From positions 62,001 to 126,000 of the forward strand of contig NZ_ML636805.1 in the NCBI RefSeq assembly GCF_006476605.1: a stretch of DNA of 64,000 bases, given 5' to 3'. This stretch comes from Brucella gallinifaecis (GTDB lineage Bacteria; Pseudomonadota; Alphaproteobacteria; Rhizobiales; Rhizobiaceae). Each line of letters begins with the position of its first letter. Position 1 is the stretch's first letter. The notes beneath the pieces are model-generated. The model was not told the origin of the DNA. It saw only the letters and a list, made by a program, of their open reading frames with translations, and ran no database searches. The position numbers and the translations under genes were made by a program. Shown here in pieces: positions 10,111-20,113 of the stretch.

Positions 10111-10329
10111 AAGCGCATAAGGGGTTCTTCTGTGAACCCTGATGATAGGAACGGTGCTGGCTCTGGACATGGCGGCCGTATTCCTCGAAACTGCTCTGAT
10201 GGGCGATAAGAGTCGCCCATTGCCATGTGCAAATCTCAAGATATCGATTGCACTTGGTTGATGCTGAAAACATGATTTGGATATGATCATGTTGCATTCT
10301 GGTCAGTTTGGCAAAGATCGGGGAAAAGT

Positions 10330-13300
10330 ATGAGTGATACAGCAAGCATAAGCGCGGGCGAGGGCAGATCGTCACCTCGTTTCGTTCATCTGCGGGTGCA
10401 TTCAGCTTACTCTTTACTCGAAGGGGCCTTGCCTGTCGGCAAGATTATCAAACAGGCGATTGCTGATGACGCCCCGGCTATTGCCATAACTGATAGCAAC
10501 AATCTTTTCGGTGCTCTCGAATTTGCACAAAAGGCGTCAAAAGATGGTTTGCAGCCAATCATTGGCTGTCAGCTGGATGTTGCTTTTGGCGATCATAACG
10601 ATAACAGCCGCAGCGCAAACCGCAGGCTTGTTCTCGATCTGGCGCCTATGGTTTTTCTTGCATCAACCGAGCAAGGCTATGCAAATATTGTAAGGCTCGT
10701 CAGTCGTGCATTTATGGATACGCCTTCGGGCGATCCGGTGCATGTTGATGCAAGCTGGTTATCCGCTTTGTCAGAGGATGTGATTGTTCTCTCCGGTGGT
10801 CCGCTTGGCCCGATCGGGCGTGCTTTTGCTGCCGACCGTGCCGACCGCGCCGAAAGCAGGCTGGCACTTCTCAAAGAAGCATTTGGCAATCGGCTCTATG
10901 TCGAGTTACAGCGTCATGCTGGTTATGATCGTTCGCTTGAGGCCAGGACTGTTGAACTTGCTTATGCAATGGAACTGCCACTTGTTGCGACCAATGAAGC
11001 TTTCTTTCTCAAAGCAGAGGATTTTGAAGCGCATGACGCGCTTCTGGCTATCGCTGAAGGGCAAATTATTTCCAATGATGATCGTCGTCGCTTGACGCCT
11101 GATCATTATTTGAAAAGCCGTTCGGAAATGGCTGACCTGTTTGCAGATTTGCCTGAAGCACTTGAAAATACAATAGAAATTGCTGAACGTTGTAGCTGGT
11201 TTACACAGACACGTGCGCCGATTTTGCCTCGGTTCACAGGCGAGTCTGAAGACCCGGAAGCTGCAATTCAGGCCGAGGCTGATGAATTGGCACGTCAGGC
11301 GCTTGAAGGCCTGAAGATGCGTCTTGAAACAGCCGGTCTTGCTGAGGGCTATACCGAACAGCAATATACCGAACGTCTCGATTATGAGATTGGCATCATC
11401 ACCCGCATGAAGTTCCCCGGCTACTTTCTGATTGTTGCGGACTTTATCAAATGGGCCAAACAGCAAGGAATTCCTGTTGGACCGGGTCGTGGTTCCGGCG
11501 CGGGTTCTCTTGTCGCTTATGCATTGACGATTACGGATGTTGATCCTCTGCGCTTTTCTCTGCTGTTCGAGCGCTTCCTCAACCCTGACCGTGTTTCGAT
11601 GCCTGACTTCGATATTGATTTCTGTCAGGATCGTCGTGAAGAAGTCATTCGTTATGTTCAGGGCAAGTATGGACGTGATCAGGTTGCCCAGATCATCACT
11701 TTCGGAACGCTTCAGGCACGCGCTGTTTTACGCGATGTCGGACGTGTCCTTGAAATGCCCTATGGACAGGTTGATCGCCTTTGCAAACTTGTACCGCAAA
11801 ATCCGGCCAACCCTGTATCGCTTGCGCAGGCCATAGAGACCGAACCAAAGATTAATGAAGAGCGCGAGAAGGAACCGGTCGTTGGTCGTTTGCTTGATAT
11901 GGCGCTCAAGCTCGAAGGCCTGTACCGCCATGCTTCGACCCACGCTGCCGGTATCGTGATTGGCGATCGTCCCTTGTCTGAACTGGTGCCGATGTATCGC
12001 GATCCCCGTTCTGATATGCCCGTTACCCAGTTCAATATGAAATGGGTTGAGCAGGCAGGGCTGGTCAAGTTTGACTTCCTTGGCCTCAAAACGCTGACAG
12101 TGCTTGATACCGCCGTGAAACTCGTTGCACGCAAAGGCATCAAGATTGATTTGTCACATTTGCCGCTTGATGATGAATTAACTTATGAAATGCTTTCCCG
12201 CGGTGAAACGGTCGGTGTGTTTCAGGTGGAAAGCGCAGGAATGCGTAAAGCGCTGCTGGGGATGCGCCCCGACCGGATTGAAGACATTATTGCGCTTGTG
12301 GCGCTTTATCGTCCGGGTCCCATGGAGAATATCCCGACCTATAATGCGCGTAAGAATGGTGAGGAAGAGATCGCTTCCATTCACCCGAAGATTGATGAGC
12401 TGATCAAGGAAACGCAGGGCGTTATCGTTTATCAGGAACAGGTGATGCAGATCGCGCAGGTGCTTTCCGGCTATTCGCTCGGTGAAGCAGATCTTCTTCG
12501 TCGCGCAATGGGCAAGAAAATTCGAGAGGAAATGGACAAGCAGCGTGTCCGTTTCGTTGAAGGTGCGATTGCGGGCGGCGTTGACAAGGCTCAGGCAAAT
12601 ATGATCTTCGACCTGCTGGCCAAGTTTGCTGACTACGGCTTTAACAAGTCGCACGCTGCGGCCTATGCGATTGTGTCTTATCAGACCGCCTATATGAAGG
12701 CGCATTATCCGGTCGAATTTCTTGCCGCTTCCATGACATATGATATGTCAAATGCTGACAAGCTCAATGATTTCCGCCGTGATGCCAATCGGTTGGGAAT
12801 CGAAGTGGTCACACCGTCTGTCATGACATCTTTCCGTCCGTTTGAAGTTGGCGAGAAGAAGATTTTCTATTCTCTTGCAGCCATCAAGGGTGTGGGTGAA
12901 GCGGCCGTTGATCATATTGTCAATGTTCGCGCCGAAAAACCGTTTGAAAGTCTTGAGGACTTTTTTGAGCGGGTTGATCCTAAAATCGTCAATCGACGGG
13001 TGACAGAAAGCCTGATTAATGCAGGCGCATTTGATTGTTTTGGGCGTGATCGCGCTGCAATGAGCGCTGGCATGGATCGCCTCATGGGCTTTGCGCAGCG
13101 CACTCAGGAGAATGCAGCCAGTGGTCAGTCGGATATTTTCGGTCTTTCTGGTGCGCCCAAAGAGACACTGATTTTGCCACAGGCAGCGCCCTGGTTGCCG
13201 TCGGAAAAACTTCATCGTGAGTTTCAGGCTGTAGGCTTTTATCTTTCTGCCCATCCACTTGATGAATATCGTGAGGTTCTGGACAGGATGCGTGTTCAAA

Positions 13301-13821
13301 GCTGGGCCGATTTTTCGGCTGCGGTGAAGCGAGGGGCGAATGCTGGTCGTCTTGCAGGAACCGTTACGACTCGTCAGGAGCGCAAGACCCGCACCGGTAA
13401 TAAAATGGGTATAGTTCAACTCTCAGACGCCAGCGGGCAGTTTGAAGCTGTGCTCTTTTCGGAAGGACTTGCGCAATATCGTGACTTGCTCGAAAGCGGT
13501 AAATCGGTGGTGATCACTGTTTCAGCCGAAAATCGACCTGAGGGCATTGGGCTTAGAATTCAGACCGTGCAGTCTCTCGAAGATGAAGCCTGTCGAATGC
13601 AGAAAGCGCTCAGGCTTTATCTGCGTTCCGCTGAGGCGGTGAAACACATCGCACCGCATTTCAACACACGCGGAGACGGTCAGGTCAGTCTTATTGTAAT
13701 TAAGGAAGAAGGGCAGCGCGAAGTGGAGATTGAGCTTCCACATCGCTATCGGGTCAGTCCACAGATCGCAAGCGCTATGAAGACGATTCCCGGTGTGGTG
13801 GAGGTTGAGCTGGTCTCGTAA
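10330..13821 (+). CDS. dnaE: DNA polymerase III subunit alpha
   Basis: Catalytic subunit of the replicative polymerase, 1163 residues. The N-terminal PHP domain starts at FVHLRVHSAYSLLEGA near residue 18. The polymerase core has the catalytic aspartates in MPDFDIDFCQDRR near residue 425. A tandem helix-hairpin-helix region and an OB-fold (GTVTTRQERKTRTGNKMG) near residue 1010 follow. The length, OB-fold and lack of neighbouring imuA/imuB genes fit the replicative DnaE1 and not the mutagenic DnaE2. It stands alone as a transcription unit, closed by a hairpin at 13889. Confidence 0.96.
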   Translation: MSDTASISAGEGRSSPRFVHLRVHSAYSLLEGALPVGKIIKQAIADDAPAIAITDSNNLFGALEFAQKASKDGLQPIIGCQLDVAFGDHNDNSRSANRRLVLDLAPMVFLASTEQGYANIVRLVSRAFMDTPSGDPVHVDASWLSALSEDVIVLSGGPLGPIGRAFAADRADRAESRLALLKEAFGNRLYVELQRHAGYDRSLEARTVELAYAMELPLVATNEAFFLKAEDFEAHDALLAIAEGQIISNDDRRRLTPDHYLKSRSEMADLFADLPEALENTIEIAERCSWFTQTRAPILPRFTGESEDPEAAIQAEADELARQALEGLKMRLETAGLAEGYTEQQYTERLDYEIGIITRMKFPGYFLIVADFIKWAKQQGIPVGPGRGSGAGSLVAYALTITDVDPLRFSLLFERFLNPDRVSMPDFDIDFCQDRREEVIRYVQGKYGRDQVAQIITFGTLQARAVLRDVGRVLEMPYGQVDRLCKLVPQNPANPVSLAQAIETEPKINEEREKEPVVGRLLDMALKLEGLYRHASTHAAGIVIGDRPLSELVPMYRDPRSDMPVTQFNMKWVEQAGLVKFDFLGLKTLTVLDTAVKLVARKGIKIDLSHLPLDDELTYEMLSRGETVGVFQVESAGMRKALLGMRPDRIEDIIALVALYRPGPMENIPTYNARKNGEEEIASIHPKIDELIKETQGVIVYQEQVMQIAQVLSGYSLGEADLLRRAMGKKIREEMDKQRVRFVEGAIAGGVDKAQANMIFDLLAKFADYGFNKSHAAAYAIVSYQTAYMKAHYPVEFLAASMTYDMSNADKLNDFRRDANRLGIEVVTPSVMTSFRPFEVGEKKIFYSLAAIKGVGEAAVDHIVNVRAEKPFESLEDFFERVDPKIVNRRVTESLINAGAFDCFGRDRAAMSAGMDRLMGFAQRTQENAASGQSDIFGLSGAPKETLILPQAAPWLPSEKLHREFQAVGFYLSAHPLDEYREVLDRMRVQSWADFSAAVKRGANAGRLAGTVTTRQERKTRTGNKMGIVQLSDASGQFEAVLFSEGLAQYRDLLESGKSVVITVSAENRPEGIGLRIQTVQSLEDEACRMQKALRLYLRSAEAVKHIAPHFNTRGDGQVSLIVIKEEGQREVEIELPHRYRVSPQIASAMKTIPGVVEVELVS

Positions 13822-13888
13822 TCTGCCGCGCCGTGATGCCGGGGATCAAGCACCACAAAGTCTGGCTTGGAAAAGCTGTAACCACACA

Positions 13889-13930
13889 GTAAGAGCGTTT
13901 CTACTTAATTCGAAAACGCTCTTACATTTT
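13889..13930. terminator. Hairpin after dnaE, also a dispersed repeat
   Basis: GTAAGAGCGTTT (13889-13900) pairs perfectly with AAACGCTCTTAC (13914-13925) over 12 bp and is followed by a T-rich tract. The stem core AGAGCGTTT resembles the hairpins at 3257 and 48878, so this looks like a dispersed repeat used as a terminator. The gene at 13954 converges on dnaE, so it may serve both. Confidence 0.7.
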
Positions 13931-13953
13931 GTTTTGGTATGGGAGCCAACAGC

Positions 13954-14379
13954 TTATTGAGTGGCTTTGTGGGAAACCAGTTCAATTGCTTTAAGCTTTC
14001 CGTCAGTGATGCCGCAACGCAAGGTAACAGCATCCCATTGAGTGCCACTGTTTTTGCTGCGGGCTTCTCCGGAAACGGAAATTACTGCAGAAACCTTGCT
14101 TGCATCTTTGGAACTGAATTTTGATGATTTCTTGTTTGTTTTGGCGGCCGCAATATCTTCCCTGGTAAAGCCAAGGCGGTCATATTTTTTACTTTTCTTC
14201 ACATAATCATAGGCGCTTGCAATGCAATTAGCGACCTGCGGTGAAGCTTTCTGGTCTTTGACAAGTGTTTGATAATTTCCAGTGAAATCTTTTGAGCGTT
14301 TCGGAATGGCATCGGCATAAGCTGTTCCAGCTATTCCAAGTGTGACAATTGCAGAGAATATAAGCTGGGTTAATTTCAT
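13954..14379 (-). CDS. Small secreted protein, BspC-like
   Basis: A 141-residue protein with a clear signal peptide: MKLTQLIFSAIVTLGIAG followed by TAYA and a likely cleavage after residue 22. The mature part is basic, lysine- and serine-rich, with two cysteines (near residues 67 and 122) that could form a disulfide in the periplasm. It resembles short Brucellaceae proteins annotated as BspC-domain proteins, some studied as possible Brucella effectors, but I recall this only loosely and assign no function. A purine-rich GGAAGC precedes the start. It is monocistronic and converges on dnaE. Confidence 0.75.
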   Translation of the reverse strand: MKLTQLIFSAIVTLGIAGTAYADAIPKRSKDFTGNYQTLVKDQKASPQVANCIASAYDYVKKSKKYDRLGFTREDIAAAKTNKKSSKFSSKDASKVSAVISVSGEARSKNSGTQWDAVTLRCGITDGKLKAIELVSHKATQ

Positions 14380-14862
14380 AGATTGCTTCCTTTGAAAAAA
14401 TACCGTGCTACTTGCGGCATGTAAAATCGAAAATAGGAATATTATAAGAAACTCATATTATGTTTTGCGCGCCCCCATCCGTTACCAGATTATCTCCCAG
14501 ATTATCTCATTGATAGATTCGGGCAAGACAGGATTTTCAGAGGCATGTTTCTTGCGGATATCTGATAAGCTGATGTGCTGTCATAAATGAAGACGATTAT
14601 TATGAAGAGCGTTACATTTCGCCTTGAGTGTATATCGTCTGCAAATAGGCTAAAAACAGGCTTCAGCCTTGACAAGATGACCATCCAATGACTAAAAGCC
14701 GCCATCGCTGGTGCTTGAATGGACCGGCGTTTCATTTGACGTGTCCCGTGGATGAAGATCGCAGCTGCGCGCTTCATTCTGTCAGTCCCTGAAATCGGGG
14801 GCAGAGGAGGGCGCGTTTCCTGTCTGCGCCGTAAGGCGCATCCACTTTTTAAAGGAAATGCG
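14380..14862. other. Intergenic region with the rpsD leader
   Basis: About 480 bases between a secreted-protein gene and rpsD, which diverge. A TTGACA box at 14669-14674 is followed 18 bases later by TAAAAG and could be the rpsD promoter. Close to rpsD, GCGCC and GGCGC (14826-14839) form a short hairpin just before the ribosome site, a possible place for S4 autoregulation. A 12-bp direct duplication, CCAGATTATCTC, lies at 14485-14508. No protein gene is evident. Confidence 0.5.
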
Positions 14863-15480
14863 ATGAGCAAGCGCGAATCCGCTAAGTATAAAATTGATCG
14901 CCGCCTTGGCGAAAATATCTGGGGCCGTCCGAAATCCCCTGTAAACCGCCGTGAATATGGCCCGGGCCAGCACGGTCAGCGCCGTAAGGGCAAGCTGTCC
15001 GACTTCGGTGTACAGCTCCGCGCAAAGCAGAAGCTCAAGGGTTTCTACGGCGATATTTCGGAAAAGCAGTTCCGCAAGACCTATGATGAAGCAGCTCGTC
15101 GCAAGGGCGATACTGGTGAAAACCTCATCGGCTTGCTCGAATCGCGCCTGGACGCTGTTGTGTATCGTGCAAAGTTTGTTCCAACGATCTTCGCAGCACG
15201 CCAGTTCATCAACCACGGCCATGTTAATGTAAATGGTCGTCGCGTTAACATTCAGTCATACCGCCTCAAGGTTGGTGACGTTGTTGAAGTTCGCGAAAAG
15301 TCGAAGCAGCTTGTGATTGTTCTCGAAGCTGTTGCGCTCGCAGAACGTGATGTTCCTGATTATATCGAAGTCGATCACAACAAGATGGTTGCGACTTTCG
15401 GACGTGTTCCAACCCTTTCGGACGTACCATACGCCGTTCAGATGGAACCAAACCTCGTCGTCGAGTTCTATTCGCGTTAA
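14863..15480 (+). CDS. rpsD: 30S ribosomal protein S4
   Basis: Primary 16S rRNA-binding protein that nucleates assembly of the small subunit body. The 205 residues begin [20 protein letters not shown], as in rhizobial S4, and carry the S4 RNA-binding domain from about residue 94 (segment [14 protein letters not shown] through [19 protein letters not shown]). The AAAGGA ribosome site precedes the ATG at 14863; an in-frame upstream extension is not part of the family. As usual in this order, rpsD is separate from the main ribosomal protein operons. A terminator follows. Confidence 0.97.
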   Translation: MSKRESAKYKIDRRLGENIWGRPKSPVNRREYGPGQHGQRRKGKLSDFGVQLRAKQKLKGFYGDISEKQFRKTYDEAARRKGDTGENLIGLLESRLDAVVYRAKFVPTIFAARQFINHGHVNVNGRRVNIQSYRLKVGDVVEVREKSKQLVIVLEAVALAERDVPDYIEVDHNKMVATFGRVPTLSDVPYAVQMEPNLVVEFYSR

Positions 15481-15513
15481 TTCTGAGCATTTAGCTTCAG
15501 TACTAAAAATAAA

Positions 15514-15548
15514 GGTCGCTCCTTGGTTTCCCTGGGGGCGGCTTTTTT
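15514..15548 (+). terminator. Terminator after rpsD
   Basis: GTCGCTCC pairs with GGGGGCGGC using some G-T pairs, closing an 11-base loop, and is followed by six T (15543-15548). Confidence 0.7.
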
Positions 15549-15586
15549 GTATGTAGATATTTCTCTTCTTATTCGCAGGAAGCACC

Positions 15587-16465
15587 ATGAACGCTTTCGA
15601 ACAAAATATTGCGGAAGATTCGGATGCAAGTGGTTGCCATCCGCTTTTCCGCGATGTGCCGGCCTCGGTCGAATTCAACAAGTTACGCAAGCGGTTGCTG
15701 CGCTTGACCCGTCAGGCGATAGAAGATTTCGCCATGGTAAAGCCCGGTGAGCGCTGGATGATATGTCTTTCAGGCGGTAAGGATTCATATGGTCTTCTGG
15801 CGCTTCTGCTGGACCTTAAATGGCGCGGTTTGCTGCCGGTTGAAATGCTGGCGGTCAATCTCGATCAGGGGCAGCCGAACTTCCCAAAGCATATTCTGCC
15901 TGATTTCCTGAGCCGCTACGGGATTGATCATCGAATTGAATATCAGGATACCTATTCGATCGTCACGGAGAAGCTTCCTGAAAACAGCACTTATTGCTCG
16001 CTTTGTTCGCGGTTACGCCGCGGCAATCTTTATCGGATTGCGCGTGAAGAGGGGTGTTCGGCAATCGTTCTTGGCCACCATCGTGAAGATATTCTCGAGA
16101 CCTTCTTCATGAATCTGTTTCATGGTGGTCGCCTTGCTGCGATGCCACCAAAATTGCTTAATGATGAAGGGGATCTCATGCTTTTCCGACCGCTGGCTTA
16201 TGCGGCGGAAGAAGATATGGAAAAATTTGCGGCTGCAATGCAGTTTCCGATCATTCCTTGCAACCTGTGCGGCAGTCAGGAAGGTTTGCAGCGCAATGCA
16301 ATGAAGACAATGCTTGCTGATATAGAAAAGCGCATGCCGGGTCGCAAGGATACGATGATCCGCGCTATGACCAATGTAAGGCCAAGCCATCTGCTGGATC
16401 GCAAATTGTTTGATTTTGCTGGCCTGATGACCAGTTCTGATGTGGAGAGTGAAAGTGCAGTTTGA
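15587..16465 (+). CDS. ttcA: tRNA 2-thiocytidine synthetase
   Basis: Adenylating enzyme that makes 2-thiocytidine at position 32 of certain tRNAs using an iron-sulfur cluster. The 292 residues contain the PP-loop ATP motif [11 protein letters not shown] near residue 63, the first cysteine pair CSLC near residue 133 and the second pair CNLC near residue 226; these hold the cluster in known TtcA. An AGGAAG ribosome site precedes the ATG. The phosphatase gene that follows overlaps its 3' end, so the two are probably cotranscribed. Confidence 0.94.
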   Translation: MNAFEQNIAEDSDASGCHPLFRDVPASVEFNKLRKRLLRLTRQAIEDFAMVKPGERWMICLSGGKDSYGLLALLLDLKWRGLLPVEMLAVNLDQGQPNFPKHILPDFLSRYGIDHRIEYQDTYSIVTEKLPENSTYCSLCSRLRRGNLYRIAREEGCSAIVLGHHREDILETFFMNLFHGGRLAAMPPKLLNDEGDLMLFRPLAYAAEEDMEKFAAAMQFPIIPCNLCGSQEGLQRNAMKTMLADIEKRMPGRKDTMIRAMTNVRPSHLLDRKLFDFAGLMTSSDVESESAV

Positions 16466-17282
16466 TGACAAGCAGATCGATTGGCTGGCTGAGCTTCTGG
16501 CCGATGCTGCAAATGCCGAGATTATGCCGCGTTTTCGGCAATTGGGGCAGGGGGATATTCGCCAGAAAACCTCTGCGGCTGATCTCGTTACTGAAGCGGA
16601 TGTGCATGCAGAACACTTCATCACTGCGCGTCTTAAAGAGCGCTTTCCCGATGCTCTGATCGTTGGCGAAGAAGCCTGTTCCGATAATGAAACATTGCTT
16701 AATGGGCTTGGTGATGCAGAACTCGCATTCACCATTGATCCGGTGGATGGAACATTCAACTTTGCGTCTGGTGTTCCGCTTTTCGGGGTCATGCTGGCGG
16801 TGGTTTCCAAAGGCGAAACGGTTGCCGGCATTATCTATGATCCGGTCGGTAAGGACTGGATACTCGCTTCCAGGGGCGGCGGCGCACATATTCGCTATGC
16901 GAATGGTACGACAAGCCTTGTGAAAGTTGCAGCGCCTGCGCAAATTTCTCAAATGACAGGTTCCGTGTCATGGCAATATACGCAAGAGCCGATCCGCTCG
17001 CGCCTTGCCCGCAATCACACGAAATTTCTGTCGCAGATTGGCTATCGCTGTGCGGCACACGAATATCGCATCATCGCCACCGGCGGCGCACATTTTGCTT
17101 GTTATAATAAATTGATGCCATGGGATCATCTGCCTGGTGCACTCATTCATCAGGAAGCGGGTGGTTATCTCGCTCGTTGGGATGAAAGCGATTATCTGCC
17201 TTCGCACACAGGGGGTGGGCTGTTGATTGCACCTGATAAGGAAAGCTGGAAAGAAATCCAGCAAGCACTCTTTGCAGAATAG
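16455..17282 (+). CDS. Inositol monophosphatase family protein
   Basis: Magnesium-dependent sugar-phosphate phosphatase of the IMPase fold. The metal site is visible as GEEACSDN near residue 69, DPVDGTFNF near residue 95, and WDHLPGALI near residue 219. The substrate cannot be told from sequence: inositol-1-phosphate, histidinol phosphate and others are hydrolysed by relatives. The GTG at 16455 was chosen because GGAGAG lies six bases before it; an ATG at 16440 in the same frame has no ribosome site. Either start overlaps ttcA. A bidirectional terminator follows. Confidence 0.85.
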   Translation: MQFDDKQIDWLAELLADAANAEIMPRFRQLGQGDIRQKTSAADLVTEADVHAEHFITARLKERFPDALIVGEEACSDNETLLNGLGDAELAFTIDPVDGTFNFASGVPLFGVMLAVVSKGETVAGIIYDPVGKDWILASRGGGAHIRYANGTTSLVKVAAPAQISQMTGSVSWQYTQEPIRSRLARNHTKFLSQIGYRCAAHEYRIIATGGAHFACYNKLMPWDHLPGALIHQEAGGYLARWDESDYLPSHTGGGLLIAPDKESWKEIQQALFAE

Positions 17283-17283
17283 A

Positions 17284-17309
17284 AAAAAGCCCGCTTTTAG
17301 CGGGCTTTA
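17284..17309. terminator. Bidirectional terminator
   Basis: AAAAAGCCCGCT and AGCGGGCTTTA form a strong stem with A and T runs on the two sides. It separates the rightward phosphatase gene from the leftward transporter gene. Confidence 0.85.
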
Positions 17310-17312
17310 TAT

Positions 17313-18566
17313 TCAGACTTGTTTGTGGTGCGGTTTAAACAGTTTTCCGCGCTCGGCTATGATCACACAGATGAAGGAAATCAATCCAAGCACGCAATAA
17401 CCCGCAGCGACAGGCGTGGTTGTGCCGTCAAATGCCTGACCAATTGCTGCGCCCAATGCGGCACCGATAACGGTTTGTGTAAAGCCCAGAACCGATGAAG
17501 CCGTGCCTGCGACTTCGCCAAGCGGCTCCATCGACAATGCGTTGAAGTTTGACGTTATCAGGCTGAACGAAAACATGATGGTCATATAGAGCACCATGAG
17601 CAGCCAGAAGGGCAAGGGACCGTTGAAGGTCAGCGAAAGAACAACCCAAAGCAGGCTGAAACTCACGAAGACAATTAACATCGTCTGCGAAATGCGACGC
17701 ATCCCATAACGACCGACTAGGCGTGAATTGAGAAATGATGCAAGTGCCAGCGTCATGGCAACTGCTGCAAATGCCAGCGGGAACATTTTATCGAGTTTAT
17801 AAATATCGACAAAAATCTGCTGTGCCGAGTTGATATAGCCAAACAATGCGCCAAGGATGAACGATGTCCCAAGCATATAAAAAAGTGCGATACGGTTGGA
17901 TAAAACAATACCGAAACTGCTTGTAATGCTTTTTCGTGTCAGTGGACGACGATGGTCGACAGGCAATGTTTCCGGGAGCCGTATATAGGCCCATATACTT
18001 ACAATTGCCGCCATGACTGCCATCGACAGGAAGATAAGGTGCCATTCACCAAACAGCATGATCAGCTGGCCGGTTGCTGGTGCAATGATAGGCATGATCA
18101 TGAATATCATCATGACCAGCGACATGACTTCAGCCATCTGGCGGCCAGAAAAGCGATCCCGTACGACAGAGACTGCGATAACACGTGTCGATGCAGCACC
18201 CACTCCCTGTAACACGCGCAATATGATGAGAGTTGTGAAATCCGTCACAAATGCTGCGCCAATCGCTGCAAGAATATAGATTGTCAAACCGGCAAACAAA
18301 GGCGCGCGTCGGCCAAAGCGGTCACTTAATGGGCCGTAAAACAGCTGTGAAACCCCAAAACCAAGCAGATAAGCGGTAATTACATATTGCACGTGGTTTT
18401 CGGAAAGAATTCCAAGGCTTGCACCAATTTGAGGCAGGCCGGGCAACATGATGTCAACAGCCAGCGCATTGATAGCCATGATCGCGGCAATAAGCACAAT
18501 GAATTCGCCACGCGGACGCATAGACGTCTGTTGATCGGACGAACTCTTATGAATATCGAGCGGCAT
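17313..18566 (-). CDS. Bcr/CflA family drug-efflux MFS transporter
   Basis: Inner-membrane proton-driven exporter of the major facilitator superfamily, 417 residues, with about twelve hydrophobic helices. The loop between helices 2 and 3 carries the family motif A, GPLSDRFGRRAPLFAG, near residue 75. The N terminus resembles the Bcr/CflA multidrug group (segment VDIMLPGLPQIGASLG). The ATG at 18566 was preferred over upstream in-frame starts because the extra 39 residues contain no family sequence. It is probably monocistronic; the substrate is unknown. Confidence 0.85.
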   Translation of the reverse strand: MPLDIHKSSSDQQTSMRPRGEFIVLIAAIMAINALAVDIMLPGLPQIGASLGILSENHVQYVITAYLLGFGVSQLFYGPLSDRFGRRAPLFAGLTIYILAAIGAAFVTDFTTLIILRVLQGVGAASTRVIAVSVVRDRFSGRQMAEVMSLVMMIFMIMPIIAPATGQLIMLFGEWHLIFLSMAVMAAIVSIWAYIRLPETLPVDHRRPLTRKSITSSFGIVLSNRIALFYMLGTSFILGALFGYINSAQQIFVDIYKLDKMFPLAFAAVAMTLALASFLNSRLVGRYGMRRISQTMLIVFVSFSLLWVVLSLTFNGPLPFWLLMVLYMTIMFSFSLITSNFNALSMEPLGEVAGTASSVLGFTQTVIGAALGAAIGQAFDGTTTPVAAGYCVLGLISFICVIIAERGKLFKPHHKQV

Positions 18567-18686
18567 TAAGGAATCCCTTGATGTAGCAAGACACCGGCGA
18601 AGATGCAGGCGATGCATGAGCGGAGTTTTGAAATGACAAGCCAGACAGATCAAATGGCTAATTATATGCCAGCTATCCGACAATAT

Positions 18687-18715
18687 AAAAAGGCGCCATA
18701 AAACGGCGCCTTTTT
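18687..18715. terminator. Bidirectional terminator between grxD and the MFS gene
   Basis: AAAAAGGCGCC and GGCGCCTTTTT form a perfect 11-bp stem with a 7-base loop. On the minus strand it ends the grxD transcript. Confidence 0.85.
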
Positions 18716-18758
18716 AGAAAAGGTGAACTTTAAAAGCCGTATTAAGAGTAATTAATCC

Positions 18759-19091
18759 TCAAGCGGCCTTGGTTGCAATACCTTTTTCGGTAAAAAATGT
18801 TTGAAGCTCGTTTGACTGGAACATTTCGCGGACAATGTCGCAACCACCAACAAATTCACCCTTTACATAGAGCTGGGGAATGGTCGGCCAGTTGGAATAA
18901 TCCTTGATACCTTGGCGGATTTCGTCGGAAGCAAGAACGTTTACCCCCTTATAATCGACGCCGATATAGTCGAGAATCTGTACAACCTGACCGGAGAATC
19001 CACATTGTGGGAAGCCGGGTGTACCCTTCATGAAGAGCACAACGTCATTGGTTTTCACTTCATTGTCGATGAAATCGTTGATTCCGGTCAT
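18759..19091 (-). CDS. grxD: Monothiol glutaredoxin Grx4
   Basis: CGFS-type monothiol glutaredoxin that carries [2Fe-2S] clusters with glutathione. The 110 residues contain [12 protein letters not shown] with the active cysteine near residue 30, the cis-proline segment WPTIPQLYV near residue 70, and GGCDIV near residue 83. Size and motifs are standard. In many alphaproteobacteria bolA lies just upstream; here no bolA is seen within 1.4 kb upstream, where the sequence is poorly conserved. A GAAAGGAAC ribosome site lies just before the ATG. Confidence 0.95.
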   Translation of the reverse strand: MTGINDFIDNEVKTNDVVLFMKGTPGFPQCGFSGQVVQILDYIGVDYKGVNVLASDEIRQGIKDYSNWPTIPQLYVKGEFVGGCDIVREMFQSNELQTFFTEKGIATKAA

Positions 19092-19540
19092 TTCAGTTCC
19101 TTTCAGGATGCCGGTTCAAATCCCGGCCCGCGTAGGGAGAGGTTATACCCTATATAGTAAGATAAGCTTTGGTAATCACCCCCTAAAGATGAAATCAAGA
19201 CAAATTAGCGAGAAACTAAGCCATTTCAGGGGTAGCATCTTGCCGCAGTCTGTACTTAGGAGGACGGCCCCATTAATCTGATGGGAATGGCATTTGAAAT
19301 GACCTGATATGCCGAGATATGCAGGGAGAGAAGCGAGGACCAGAGTTGTTCCTCCGGTTGAACAGCTGACACAGCAGATCCCAAGTGACTTTGATGCCCG
19401 GCGGATGTGGCCCATCCGCGCACTGAGACGGTTTTCTTTTACCAAAATGAAATGCAAAAGATAAAATTGTGTTTCAGGCTTTGTCAAAGAAGACTGATGA
19501 AATTGCTACGGATGATATAGCCATATCAAAACGGCAAATA
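19092..19540. other. Gene-poor region upstream of grxD
   Basis: About 450 bases with no reading frame I can support. A minus-strand open frame of 103 codons (19176-19487) has no ribosome site and no recognisable composition. The sequence may be decayed coding DNA, given the poorly conserved surroundings. The grxD promoter is expected within the first 60 bases (19092-19150). Confidence 0.5.
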
Positions 19541-19568
19541 AAAACCCCGGGGATGATACCGGGGTTTC
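19541..19568 (-). terminator. Terminator of a small minus-strand transcript
   Basis: AAACCCCGG and CCGGGGTTT form a perfect stem with an 8-base loop. On the minus strand it is followed by TTTTATTT. It closes the 37-residue and DUF982 genes. Confidence 0.75.
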
Positions 19569-19581
19569 ATTATTCTGGGCG

Positions 19582-19695
19582 TTATAATTTACGACTGTTG
19601 TTCATGTAATATTTGATCTCTTTCCAGCTGATCAAAGCCATCACATAGGAAAGTGTAGCAAGAATAGCCCCTTCAATTATTAAAAACCAAATCAT
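19582..19695 (-). CDS. 37-residue membrane microprotein
   Basis: A short frame starting MIWFLIIEGAIL and ending MNNSRKL. Residues 2-23 form one hydrophobic helix, and the C terminus is basic, so the tail should face the cytoplasm. GAGGA lies seven bases before the ATG, and a strong terminator follows the stop by 14 bases. It lies 12 bases downstream of the DUF982 gene, so they likely form a two-gene transcript. Function unknown; I do not recognise a family. Confidence 0.55.
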   Translation of the reverse strand: MIWFLIIEGAILATLSYVMALISWKEIKYYMNNSRKL

Positions 19696-19707
19696 GATGC
19701 GTCCTCA

Positions 19708-20007
19708 TGCTTGAATTAGACCGCTACTAGACTTTGCCCCTGTAATCCAAGGCATTGCGCATTGTGGTTCTTCGAGTATTCCACGCTTTTTAGCAAAACC
19801 TCGAATGGCGTTTTCTGCCGCTTTCATTGGTTTGATTCCATCGTGGCTATCGCAGCACGCTTTCCAAGCGGTTTCGTAAATTATGTCACGGTCGTATTCA
19901 GGCCATTCATAGAGAAAATCTATGGCGTCTCCGATGCTTGCTATCTCACGGGCAATGAAAGGGCCGTTCTTTATAAAAACAGGACTGTCAAACAAACGGT
20001 CGCTCAT
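19708..20007 (-). CDS. DUF982 domain protein
   Basis: A small cytoplasmic protein of about 100 residues that fits the DUF982 pattern of Rhizobiales: SPVFIKNG near the N terminus, then DAIDFLYEWPEYDRD, then a helix with CCDSHDG followed by a helical C-terminal part. The family has no known function and is often present in many copies on plasmids and islands. The ATG at 20007 was chosen because GGAGG lies 5-9 bases upstream; an earlier in-frame ATG at 20019 would include that ribosome site in the coding sequence. The stop lies at about 19705. Confidence 0.75.
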
Positions 20008-20113
20008 CGAAACCTCCATTTGATCGAACGTATTACATTGGGATGACGGCTCCGATTTAGTAAGTCAAAATCTCAGTTCAAGATACTGAAACAACAGATG
20101 AAAAGAAAATTAC

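Noticed and set aside
10330-13821. dnaE as the error-prone dnaE2
   Set aside because: The OB-fold, the length of 1163 residues and the absence of imuA/imuB next to it fit the replicative enzyme.
19176-19487. A 103-codon minus-strand frame upstream of grxD
   Set aside because: No ribosome site and no domain-like features; kept only as part of the gene-poor region.
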